Assembly (NCBI RefSeq): GCF_011319475.1
Contig: NZ_RCMC01000199.1
Location: 38,451-44,080, forward strand
Source of the DNA: Candidatus Nitrosotalea sp. FS
Lineage (GTDB): Archaea > Thermoproteota > Nitrososphaeria > Nitrososphaerales > Nitrosopumilaceae
DNA: 5,630 bases
Reading direction: 5' to 3'
The notes under the pieces were generated by a model. The model did no database searches and had not been told where the DNA came from. It worked only from the letters and a program-made list of their open reading frames with translations. Below are positions 1 through 5,630 of the stretch, in pieces; position 1 is the stretch's first letter; the number at the start of each line of letters is the position of its first letter. Position numbers and translations under genes: made by a program.

Positions 1-581
1 GATGCAATGGATATAATTCCATTATGAGCCACATCCTTATCTTTCGATAACATTAATGATGAGACAAGTGAAGTCGCTATTGCAAATGCGGCAATCTGGA
101 ATATCATCCCATATGAAACACCAAAGTGTTCAAGCAAAAATGAACCAACAAGCGGTCCAATCATAATACCAGTAACAAAAAAAGCCATGAACCTAGAAAT
201 TGCTTTGACTCGATTCTGTGGACTGGTAGATTTTGATATAATCGATTCACAGGGAGGCCAGAAAAACGAATGTGCGACACCTACCAGTGTTCTAAATATT
301 ATAATTTGTGGCACAGAATCTGCTACAGATAACAAGTAAATTGACACAGAGTCAAGGACTAGCCCAAGGGAAAGTAGTATGCCTTTGTTGAACCTGTCAA
401 GTAACAGCCCAACAAAAAGTGGAATGAACATGTAAGGGATAAAGTTTGCAAATCCAATTACTCCAAGATCAGAATATGAGGCACCCATGTTTTTTGCAAA
501 CAGTGGAACTATTGGATTGTGTATTCCATATGAAAATCCAACAATTAGGGCAATAACGTAGACAAGAATTACTTTATTCAT
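1..581 (-). CDS. Major facilitator superfamily transporter, N-terminal half (cut by window edge)
   Basis: This reads as an inner-membrane secondary transporter of the major facilitator superfamily. 193 codons are present from an ATG at 581; the rest lies beyond the left edge. Six hydrophobic segments are visible, at about residues 3-22, 38-61, 67-86, 91-110, 130-150 and 156-178, which is the expected first six-helix bundle. The loop between helices 2 and 3 carries the family motif A as GLLLDRFNKG (58-67). Helix 4 has the motif B arginine and glycine (R97, G101). Helix 5 has G-xxx-GP-xx-G (138-146), the motif C pattern typical of proton-coupled drug and metabolite antiporters. An export role is therefore a family-based inference; the substrate cannot be read. 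The start codon lies one base after the stop of the upstream methyltransferase and has no clear Shine-Dalgarno sequence, suggesting translational coupling in one operon. Confidence 0.9.
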   Translation of the reverse strand, partial: MNKVILVYVIALIVGFSYGIHNPIVPLFAKNMGASYSDLGVIGFANFIPYMFIPLFVGLLLDRFNKGILLSLGLVLDSVSIYLLSVADSVPQIIIFRTLVGVAHSFFWPPCESIISKSTSPQNRVKAISRFMAFFVTGIMIGPLVGSFLLEHFGVSYGMIFQIAAFAIATSLVSSLMLSKDKDVAHNGIISIA

Positions 582-582
582 T

Positions 583-1272
583 TTACTTGTATGCTGCAAC
601 CATGATTGCGCCCCCAAGCATGCCTTTTTCAAATTCTACTCTTGAGAACCTTTCAAGAAGAAGTGACTCTAGCTTTTTGTTTTGAGGCCATAGTTTGTAC
701 GTACCATAAAGAGTGGCAAATTTTAGACCAAGTCTTCCACCACCAATTACTGCTAATATAGGAAGTACAGCCCTGAGGTAAAATGACACTCCTGCTCTAA
801 CTACAGGATTATCAGGCTTGCCCAGATCAACTATGACAAATCTTCCATTCTTTTTTAGCACTCGATGTATCTCAGATATTGCAATTCTGAGATTGATTGC
901 GTCTCTTAGTGAATAACCAGTAAGTACCGCATCAAAGTTTTCATCACGAAATGGAATATGTTCAAAGACTCCGCATGTTAATACTGGCGTTGTAGAAAAT
1001 AATCTACTGGTATTTTTGAGCATGGGTCTTAACGGATCATACAATGTGATGTTGACGTTACCATCACAGATCTTAGATGCAGTCTTTGACATGTTACCAA
1101 AACCAGAGCCAGCATCAAGGATGTGATCTCCAGGATTGACTCTTCCCTTAATTCCTCGTTGACGAAACTCTGAATCTCTTCCAAGTGAGATCAGCGAGTT
1201 TACTTTGTCATATACCGGGATTATTTTTTCTAAAACATCGAGGACTTCGCCCCAATAACTTCCAAGACCCAC
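583..1272 (-). CDS. UbiE/MenG-family SAM-dependent methyltransferase
   Basis: A class I S-adenosylmethionine methyltransferase of 229 residues, close to the roughly 230-250 usual for the UbiE/COQ5 family, which C-methylates menaquinone or ubiquinone precursors. The SAM-binding motif I is ILDAGSGFG (51-59); the acidic residue ending strand 2 is D79; FDAV at 113-116 ends strand 4. Family-specific stretches are YDKVNSLISLG (21-31), SLRD (121-124), the EIHRVLKKNGRFVIVDLGKP block (134-153) and a C-terminal MLGGAIMVAAYK-like end. Residues 157-190 are notably hydrophobic, which would suit a membrane-dissolved substrate. Thaumarchaea contain menaquinones, so demethylmenaquinone methylation is plausible, but the family also includes methyltransferases for other lipids. 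The start is GTG: an in-frame TAG lies at 1279-1281 and no in-frame ATG precedes motif YDKVN. It is first in an operon with the transporter. Confidence 0.9.
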   Translation of the reverse strand: MGLGSYWGEVLDVLEKIIPVYDKVNSLISLGRDSEFRQRGIKGRVNPGDHILDAGSGFGNMSKTASKICDGNVNITLYDPLRPMLKNTSRLFSTTPVLTCGVFEHIPFRDENFDAVLTGYSLRDAINLRIAISEIHRVLKKNGRFVIVDLGKPDNPVVRAGVSFYLRAVLPILAVIGGGRLGLKFATLYGTYKLWPQNKKLESLLLERFSRVEFEKGMLGGAIMVAAYK

Positions 1273-1292
1273 ATCAGTCTAGAAATAATACG

Positions 1293-1301
1293 ATATTATA
1301 T
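1293..1301. promoter_or_regulatory. Probable shared bidirectional TATA box
   Basis: ATATTATAT is palindromic except at its central base, so it reads as a TATA-like element on either strand. Its centre (1297) is 25 bases from the first base of the methyltransferase GTG (1272, minus strand) and 24 bases from an in-frame ATG of the helicase (1321, plus strand). Archaeal TATA boxes lie about 25-27 bases before the transcription start, so both genes could be transcribed without a leader from this one box. No Shine-Dalgarno sequence is visible before either start, which agrees. Transcription starts are inferred; no BRE is clear. Confidence 0.5.
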
Positions 1302-3909
1302 GTCATCATGGTTTTTGAGCATGTTTTTTGCTCCGGGTTTTACTTGTGATCAATACGATAACCAAAAATTAAATCATCCAGAATTATTCCATGAACTAGT
1401 GCATTATTGTCCCAAGTGTAAATCCAAGATAGAGGTGCAACGCACGTTTAATCAAAAAATACACTTTAGCTGTCCCAAGTGCAAAATTGAGGACATTATA
1501 GACTCTACAAAGAATATTGACGAGGCATTTTTGGAATTTTTGATAAAATTTGACAATGATGAGATACCAAACAAGAATCAACAAGAGTCAACCCTGGAAA
1601 AAGAAGGCATACTGCAGTCAGAAGATGAGATAAACAAGATGATAGGAGGTGCAAAGATTGCAGACATTACAAGATCAGTTCTTTTCTCAAAGAGGCATTA
1701 TGTCTCACACTTTAGGGTAATAGAAGAGCCGGATCCCGAGATGGGCTCTACCGTATCAGAGTCAGGCCTTGACCAGCGAATAGTTGAGGCTCTAGAATCA
1801 ATAGGTATAAAGAAATTCTACAAGTTTCAAGAAGAATCCATTCATCACATTATTTCTGGTGACAATGTAGTAATCACTGCACCGACTGCATCTGGAAAAA
1901 CAGAATCATTTGTTGTGCCAATCATTGAAAGAATAGGTAATTCAAAAAATCCTGTTCCCACAATACAAGCAATTTTTGTCTATCCAACCAAATCTCTTTC
2001 AAGAGACCAATACCCAAAGATAAAAGAAATTGCAGACAAGATGAATGTACAATGCGCTGTATTTGATGGGGATACAAAACAAATAGAGCGTGCAGAGATT
2101 CTTGTAAATCCTCCCCAGGTGATCATAACTAACTTTGATGTTTTGCATTATCATTTATGGCACAGGACTAGGTTTGCATCTCTTCTTAACACAACTAGAT
2201 TTCTTGCAGTGGATGAAGCTCATGTATATTCTGGAATCTTTGGTTCCAATGTTCATTATATCATAAAAAGATTAAAGAGAATTGCACCCAAGTTACAGAT
2301 GATTGCAGCATCTGCAACATTAGATAACGCATTATCATTTTGCCAGATGCTATTTGGAGTAAACATGGTTCAGATCTCAGGATCTGGCAAGAAGGGCAAG
2401 ACAGAATTTTCAATGCTCTTTCCCTCTTTGATGACCCAGCGCGCATTAATGATTGACATACTAAAAAAACTGACTACAAAACAACACAAGACACTGGTGT
2501 TTAGTAACTCACATCTTAATTCCGAACTTTTGGCTCTACAGGCAAGAAGACAAAAAGTGGACATCAAGGTTCATCGAGCAGGCCTAATGGCAAACTATAG
2601 GAGATCAGTTGAGAACTTGTTCAAGACTGATAAACTACTTGCAATTTCTGCAACCCCTACACTTGAGCTTGGCATAGATGTAGGCAATGTAGACGGAGTA
2701 ATCTCATCTACGATTCCAGTAAATAGACTCACGCAGAGAATAGGAAGGGCTGCAAGAAAAGGCCAAGGAGGATATGCATTTCTAGTACTGGGCAACGATC
2801 CAATTTCACAGTATTACAAGAACCATCCAGCTGACTATTTTGAAGATGTTGAACAAATTTACATTGATCCAAAAAATCCCTTTGTTGAAGAGTTTCAAGT
2901 TATCGCAATGGCTTGTGACAAACCAATTGCAAAACACGAATTGTCAGAACACAAAGACGTCATTGAAAGACATGTTGGTGCAGGCAACCTTGTCTTGATT
3001 GAAAATAGATATGTCCCAAATTATGATCAAATAAAATCAATTTTAGAAGATTATAGCATAAGAGGAATAGGAAGATCAATTGACATATTCCTAAACGGCA
3101 AAAAAGTTGGAGAGCGCGTATTGCCAATTGCTTTAGAAGAACTGCATCCGCAAGCAGTTTACTTTTTGGCAGGAATTAGATATCAAGTAAAAGAGATCGG
3201 ATATCCAGAAAAAATGACTGCAAAATTAGAATATCTTCCAAAGAATTATCCATACTACACCAAGGCGCTAACAGAAGAATGGCCAACAATAGAGACAATC
3301 TTTGAGAAAAGACGTGCAAATGGAATTGAGGTTGCGTTCTGCAAGTTACACATTCAGAAGCGAGTTTATGGATATGTCAACTTGGAGTTGGGCCAAGAGG
3401 TAGGACAAGGACAGAAAATAATTTTAGAAAAGCCACTTGATTATGATTTTATCACAAAGGGAATTGTATTCAAGGCTCCAAGACCGCTAGACGAAATAAG
3501 CAAGGCAGAAAATGAAGAATATGTAGAAGCAAGCGGGTATCATGCCACAGAGCATGTTGTCATAGAAGGAAGCAACATGATAACAGGAGGCGTATCACAA
3601 GATTTGGGAGGCATATCTCTTGGCACATCTGGCTTGGTCTTTGTCTATGATTCCGCAATAGGCGGAAATGGTGCAAGCAGAGCACTTTATGATAGACTTG
3701 AGAAGGCATTTGAGAGAAGCCTTGACATTGTAACAGAGTGTCCTTGCAAGAGCGAAGCAGGTTGCCCACGCTGTACTTTTTCATACAGATGTGGTAACAA
3801 TAACGAATACCTCCACAAGTTTTCAGCAAAAGAGATCCTACAGAGAATAACAGATGGTGAAACAACAGATGTTACAGAACCTGTAGAAGGAGACAAACCT
3901 CTTGTATGA
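1300..3909 (+). CDS. MrfA/Hrq1-type DEAH-box DNA helicase with N-terminal zinc ribbon
   Basis: An 869-residue superfamily 2 helicase of the COG1205 type, relatives of which (bacterial MrfA, fungal Hrq1) unwind DNA in crosslink repair. In order: a CPKC-x17-CPKC zinc ribbon (37-61), an acidic linker (about 70-150), a Q-like residue in FYKFQ (Q177), Walker A APTASGKT (194-201), DEAH (305-308), SAT (338-340), ATPTLELGIDVG (451-462) with motif V, and QRIGRAARKG (479-488) with arginine-finger candidates R483 and R486. The C-terminal accessory domain has HATEH (748-752), the glycine-rich DSAIGGNGA (784-792) and a cysteine cluster C-x-C-x5-C-x2-C-x5-C (814-831), the zinc-binding hallmark of the family. 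The extension before the helicase core makes it longer than MrfA of about 750 residues. The start could be ATG 1300 or, favoured by promoter spacing, ATG 1321 (residue 8). It ends in tandem in-frame stops TGA TAA. No MrfB-type exonuclease is adjacent. Confidence 0.93.
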   Translation: MSSWFLSMFFAPGFTCDQYDNQKLNHPELFHELVHYCPKCKSKIEVQRTFNQKIHFSCPKCKIEDIIDSTKNIDEAFLEFLIKFDNDEIPNKNQQESTLEKEGILQSEDEINKMIGGAKIADITRSVLFSKRHYVSHFRVIEEPDPEMGSTVSESGLDQRIVEALESIGIKKFYKFQEESIHHIISGDNVVITAPTASGKTESFVVPIIERIGNSKNPVPTIQAIFVYPTKSLSRDQYPKIKEIADKMNVQCAVFDGDTKQIERAEILVNPPQVIITNFDVLHYHLWHRTRFASLLNTTRFLAVDEAHVYSGIFGSNVHYIIKRLKRIAPKLQMIAASATLDNALSFCQMLFGVNMVQISGSGKKGKTEFSMLFPSLMTQRALMIDILKKLTTKQHKTLVFSNSHLNSELLALQARRQKVDIKVHRAGLMANYRRSVENLFKTDKLLAISATPTLELGIDVGNVDGVISSTIPVNRLTQRIGRAARKGQGGYAFLVLGNDPISQYYKNHPADYFEDVEQIYIDPKNPFVEEFQVIAMACDKPIAKHELSEHKDVIERHVGAGNLVLIENRYVPNYDQIKSILEDYSIRGIGRSIDIFLNGKKVGERVLPIALEELHPQAVYFLAGIRYQVKEIGYPEKMTAKLEYLPKNYPYYTKALTEEWPTIETIFEKRRANGIEVAFCKLHIQKRVYGYVNLELGQEVGQGQKIILEKPLDYDFITKGIVFKAPRPLDEISKAENEEYVEASGYHATEHVVIEGSNMITGGVSQDLGGISLGTSGLVFVYDSAIGGNGASRALYDRLEKAFERSLDIVTECPCKSEAGCPRCTFSYRCGNNNEYLHKFSAKEILQRITDGETTDVTEPVEGDKPLV

Positions 3910-3934
3910 TAAATTTAGAAGTACAAAATGAAAC

Positions 3935-3944
3935 AAATTATTAA
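3935..3944 (+). promoter_or_regulatory. Probable TATA box of the short-chain dehydrogenase gene
   Basis: AAATTATTAA is the most TATA-like stretch in the 56-base gap after the helicase. Its centre lies 26-27 bases before the ATG at 3966, the spacing expected for a transcript starting at or next to the start codon. The only Shine-Dalgarno-like string is a weak GAGAG at 3956-3960. The helicase gene shows no T-tract terminator before this box, so readthrough from the helicase is also possible. Confidence 0.45.
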
Positions 3945-3965
3945 CATCATCAACTGAGAGTTATC

Positions 3966-4790
3966 ATGGATAAGGTTGCAATAGTTACTGGAAGCTCAAG
4001 TGGAATAGGTTTTGAGACAGCACTTGCACTAGCTCGAGAAGGATATCACACCTATGCAACTATGCGAGACATCAAAAAAGGCGACAAGATTTTAGATATT
4101 GCAAAAAAGGAGAATCTGAAGATCAGAGTAATAGAACTTGATGTCGACAAGGAAGATACGATCAAGAAGGCAGTTGAAGATATAACAAGCGAGAAGAAAA
4201 GAATCGATGTTCTAGTAAACAATGCAGGTTATTTTCTTGTAGGGTGTTTGGAAGATCTAACAATTTCAGATCTAAAGGATCAATTTGAAACAAACTTTTT
4301 TGGAGTTGTCCGAACAATCCAAGCAGTATTACCCACAATGCGTAGCCAGAAATCTGGAACAATAGTAAATGTAAGCTCAGTTGCAGGAAGAATTGGTTTT
4401 CCAGTAACTCCAGGATACATCAGTACCAAATTTGCATTGGAGGGCTTGAGTGAATCAATGCGATACGAGTTGTTTCCATTTGGAATTAAAACAATAATCA
4501 TAGAACCAGGTGTCATCAAGACAAACTTGTTTGCAACTCTGAAAAAGACAACAAAACAAGACTCTCCCTACAAGGACATGACTGAGAAAGTGATGAACGG
4601 ACTATTGATGATGTCAGAGATGGGCACTCCTCCACAAGAAGTTGCCAAGACCATAGTCAAGGCAGTCTCATCTGAGAGTCCATTACCGCGATATCCAGTC
4701 GGTAACGATGCCATAATGTTCCTAGAGGCAAAGAGGGACAAGACCGACATTGAGTTTGAAAATTACATAAAAAAAGAACTTTTTAGCTAA
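3966..4790 (+). CDS. Short-chain dehydrogenase/reductase, classical type, probably NADP(H)-dependent
   Basis: A cytosolic Rossmann-fold oxidoreductase of 274 residues, within the 250-280 usual for classical short-chain dehydrogenases. The nucleotide-binding motif is TGSSSGIG (8-15). R34, shortly after strand 2 in the ATMRD stretch, is placed to contact a 2'-phosphate, so NADP(H) is the likelier cofactor. D59 sits in the LDV motif after strand 3 and NNAG is at 85-88. The catalytic tetrad is complete: N110, S138, Y151 and K155, with Tyr and Lys in YxxxK. After the conserved PG (181-182) comes a substrate lid of about 185-220 that is not diagnostic. The substrate is unknown; the overall look is nearest to the broad group of hydroxysteroid, retinol and 3-oxoacyl reductases. 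It begins at an ATG 56 bases after the helicase, on the same strand, with its own probable promoter; a functional tie to the helicase is not evident. Confidence 0.93.
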   Translation: MDKVAIVTGSSSGIGFETALALAREGYHTYATMRDIKKGDKILDIAKKENLKIRVIELDVDKEDTIKKAVEDITSEKKRIDVLVNNAGYFLVGCLEDLTISDLKDQFETNFFGVVRTIQAVLPTMRSQKSGTIVNVSSVAGRIGFPVTPGYISTKFALEGLSESMRYELFPFGIKTIIIEPGVIKTNLFATLKKTTKQDSPYKDMTEKVMNGLLMMSEMGTPPQEVAKTIVKAVSSESPLPRYPVGNDAIMFLEAKRDKTDIEFENYIKKELFS

Positions 4791-4803
4791 AAACATCTTT
4801 TTT
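4780..4803 (+). terminator. Palindrome plus T-tract at the end of the dehydrogenase gene
   Basis: A perfect 14-base palindrome, TTTTTAGCTAAAAA (4780-4793), contains the TAA stop codon, and six T residues follow at 4798-4803. Archaeal RNA polymerase stops mainly at oligo-T tracts, so the T-tract is the likely signal. The palindrome has no room for a loop without losing central pairs and is AT-rich, so a stable hairpin is doubtful. Confidence 0.45.
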
Positions 4804-4889
4804 GTCACCATTTTATCATTATAGAAATGTCATGGCACAGAATTTGATGAATTTTATACTATTCTTTTGGTTAGATTGATATACGACGT

Positions 4890-4913
4890 AAAGTCAATTT
4901 TTGTCAAAGTCAA
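4890..4913 (+). repeat. Repeated AAAGTCAA / GTCAA motif before topoisomerase gene
   Basis: AAAGTCAA occurs twice in direct orientation (4890-4897 and 4906-4913), and a third GTCAA lies between them at 4903-4907. The last copy ends three bases before the probable TATA box of the topoisomerase gene. Direct repeats in this place could bind a transcription regulator, but short AT-rich repeats also arise by chance. The rest of the spacer from 4804 to 4945 shows no gene or RNA that I recognise. Confidence 0.35.
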
Positions 4914-4916
4914 CAG

Positions 4917-4922
4917 ATTTAA
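4917..4922 (+). promoter_or_regulatory. Possible TATA box of the topoisomerase IB gene
   Basis: ATTTAA is centred 26-27 bases before the ATG at 4946, right for a leaderless transcript. A rival reading uses GATATAC at 4878-4884 as the TATA box, giving a transcript start near 4907 and a leader of about 40 bases. That leader would hold GTGAT at 4934-4938, a match to part of the archaeal anti-Shine-Dalgarno sequence seven bases before the ATG. Both are inferences from spacing. Confidence 0.35.
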
Positions 4923-4945
4923 CCAAAAATTTAGTGATAATACAA

Positions 4946-5630
4946 ATGAAATGGAAAACACTTCAACATAATGGCATTGCGTTTCTTCCTCCCTACGAAT
5001 CAAAAGGAATTACAATCAAGATCAAGGGAGCAAAAGTTCCACTAAGTATAGACGCTGAAGAAATGGTCTACCAATGGGCAAAAAAGAAAGATACGCCATA
5101 TGTTAAAGACCAAGTGTTTCAAAAGAACTTTCTTTCATATTTTGTAAAAACACTTCCTGCAGATTTCAAAAACATTTCACTTTCAGATATTGACTTTTCT
5201 GAAGCATTCAAGCTAGTGGACATGGAAAAAGATTCCAAGCTAACAATGAGCAAGGAGGAGAAGAAAAAGATCGCAGCCACAAGAAAAGAGATCAAAGAAA
5301 AGATGAAGGCAATGTATGGCAAGGCAACAATTGATGGAAAGGAAGTAGATGTAGCAAACTGGATGGCAGAACCTCCAGGTCTTTTCATCGGAAGAGGAGA
5401 CCACCCACTAAGGGGTAAGTGGAAACCAAGAGTTACAGAAAAAGACGTTACACTAAATCTTGGAAAGGAAGCCAAAGTACCGCCAGGCAAATGGGGCAAG
5501 ATAATACACGAACAAGACTTTATGTGGCTTGCAAGTTGGGTTGACGTACTAACCGATAAGAGAAAATACGTATGGTTATCTGATACATCAGATCTCAAGC
5601 AAGAGCGCGACAAAATGAAGTATGACAAGG
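4946..5630 (+). CDS. DNA topoisomerase IB, N-terminal part (cut by window edge)
   Basis: A eukaryote-type topoisomerase IB, which relaxes positive and negative supercoils by nicking one strand through a 3'-phosphotyrosine link without ATP. 228 codons are visible from ATG 4946 and continue past the right edge. The opening WKTLQHNGIAFLPPYE (3-18) matches the start of the eukaryotic core. The KNFLSYF stretch (60-66), the charged MSKEEKKKI helix (101-109), EPPGLFIGRGDHPLRG (142-157) with its DNA-contacting arginine and lysine region, KVPPGKW (177-183) and WLASW (194-198) follow in the family's order. The long N-terminal tail of the eukaryotic enzyme is absent. The catalytic Arg, Lys, Arg, His and Tyr lie beyond the window, so activity cannot be judged. 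The start is fixed because the next ATG (4951) is out of frame and soon stops. It is separated from the reductase by a terminator-like site and so probably is its own transcription unit. Confidence 0.95.
   Translation, partial: MKWKTLQHNGIAFLPPYESKGITIKIKGAKVPLSIDAEEMVYQWAKKKDTPYVKDQVFQKNFLSYFVKTLPADFKNISLSDIDFSEAFKLVDMEKDSKLTMSKEEKKKIAATRKEIKEKMKAMYGKATIDGKEVDVANWMAEPPGLFIGRGDHPLRGKWKPRVTEKDVTLNLGKEAKVPPGKWGKIIHEQDFMWLASWVDVLTDKRKYVWLSDTSDLKQERDKMKYDK

Noticed and set aside
1272..1274. An ATG on the minus strand two bases before the methyltransferase GTG
   Set aside because: It is in another frame and reaches a stop after 14 codons, so it cannot start the methyltransferase.
3560..3865. A 101-codon open frame on the minus strand within the helicase gene
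   Set aside because: It is antisense to the conserved C-terminal domain of the helicase, including the cysteine cluster, and shows no domain or start signal of its own.
1300..3909. Assignment of the helicase to RecQ, Hel308 or Lhr
   Set aside because: The C-terminal HATEH, DSAIGG and five-cysteine cluster belong to the MrfA/Hrq1 type; no RecQ zinc or HRDC domain, Hel308 ratchet domain or Lhr-type C-terminal region can be recognised.
4832..4879. A 15-residue hydrophobic mini-ORF (MAQNLMNFILFFWLD) in the spacer before topoisomerase IB
   Set aside because: It is very short, AT-rich sequence easily gives such frames, and no promoter or ribosome-binding site at a fitting distance supports it.
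4951..4971. A second ATG just after the topoisomerase start
   Set aside because: It is out of frame and hits TAA after six codons; the frame from 4946 begins with the family's conserved opening residues.
5119..5628. A 169-codon open frame on the minus strand
   Set aside because: It lies fully antisense to topoisomerase IB, whose plus-strand reading matches a well-known family throughout; the minus-strand protein is serine- and phenylalanine-rich with no recognisable motif, as expected of a shadow frame.
1..5630. CRISPR array, insertion sequence, tRNA or rRNA
   Set aside because: No regularly spaced repeats, transposase motifs, flanking inverted repeats or tRNA/rRNA signatures were seen; nearly the whole window is coding.

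Overview
The window looks like ordinary chromosome of an ammonia-oxidising-type archaeon (Nitrososphaerota, formerly Thaumarchaeota). The strongest sign is the start of a eukaryote-type DNA topoisomerase IB at the right edge, an enzyme that among archaea is characteristic of this lineage. AT-rich sequence, AGA/AGG-rich arginine codons, frequent ATA isoleucine codons, scarce Shine-Dalgarno sites and TATA-like boxes about 25 bases before start codons agree with this. The genus cannot be named from what is visible.

Layout. Left, minus strand (1-1272): a UbiE/MenG-family methyltransferase followed after one base by the N-terminal half of a major facilitator transporter that runs off the left edge; the two very probably form one operon. 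Middle, plus strand (1300-3909): a large superfamily 2 helicase of the MrfA/Hrq1 type (COG1205-like), with an extra zinc ribbon at its N-terminus and a cysteine cluster at its C-terminus, transcribed divergently from the methyltransferase. Then (3966-4790) a classical short-chain dehydrogenase/reductase, closed by a palindrome and a T-tract. After a 155-base spacer comes topoisomerase IB (4946 to the right edge), lacking its catalytic C-terminal part because the window ends.

Functional links. The helicase (probable DNA repair) and topoisomerase IB (supercoil relaxation) are both DNA-maintenance proteins, but the reductase and a terminator-like site lie between them, so co-transcription is not indicated. 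The methyltransferase probably acts on a quinone or related lipid; the reductase and transporter substrates cannot be assigned.

Regulatory layout. The most distinctive non-coding signal is a nearly palindromic AT box at 1293-1301 that sits 25 bases from the methyltransferase GTG on one side and 24 bases from an internal ATG of the helicase on the other. This suits one shared TATA element driving two leaderless transcripts, and would mean the helicase starts at 1321 and not 1300. Similar boxes lie about 26 bases before the reductase and topoisomerase starts. I see no mobile element, CRISPR array, tRNA or rRNA, and no convincing undescribed multi-gene system.
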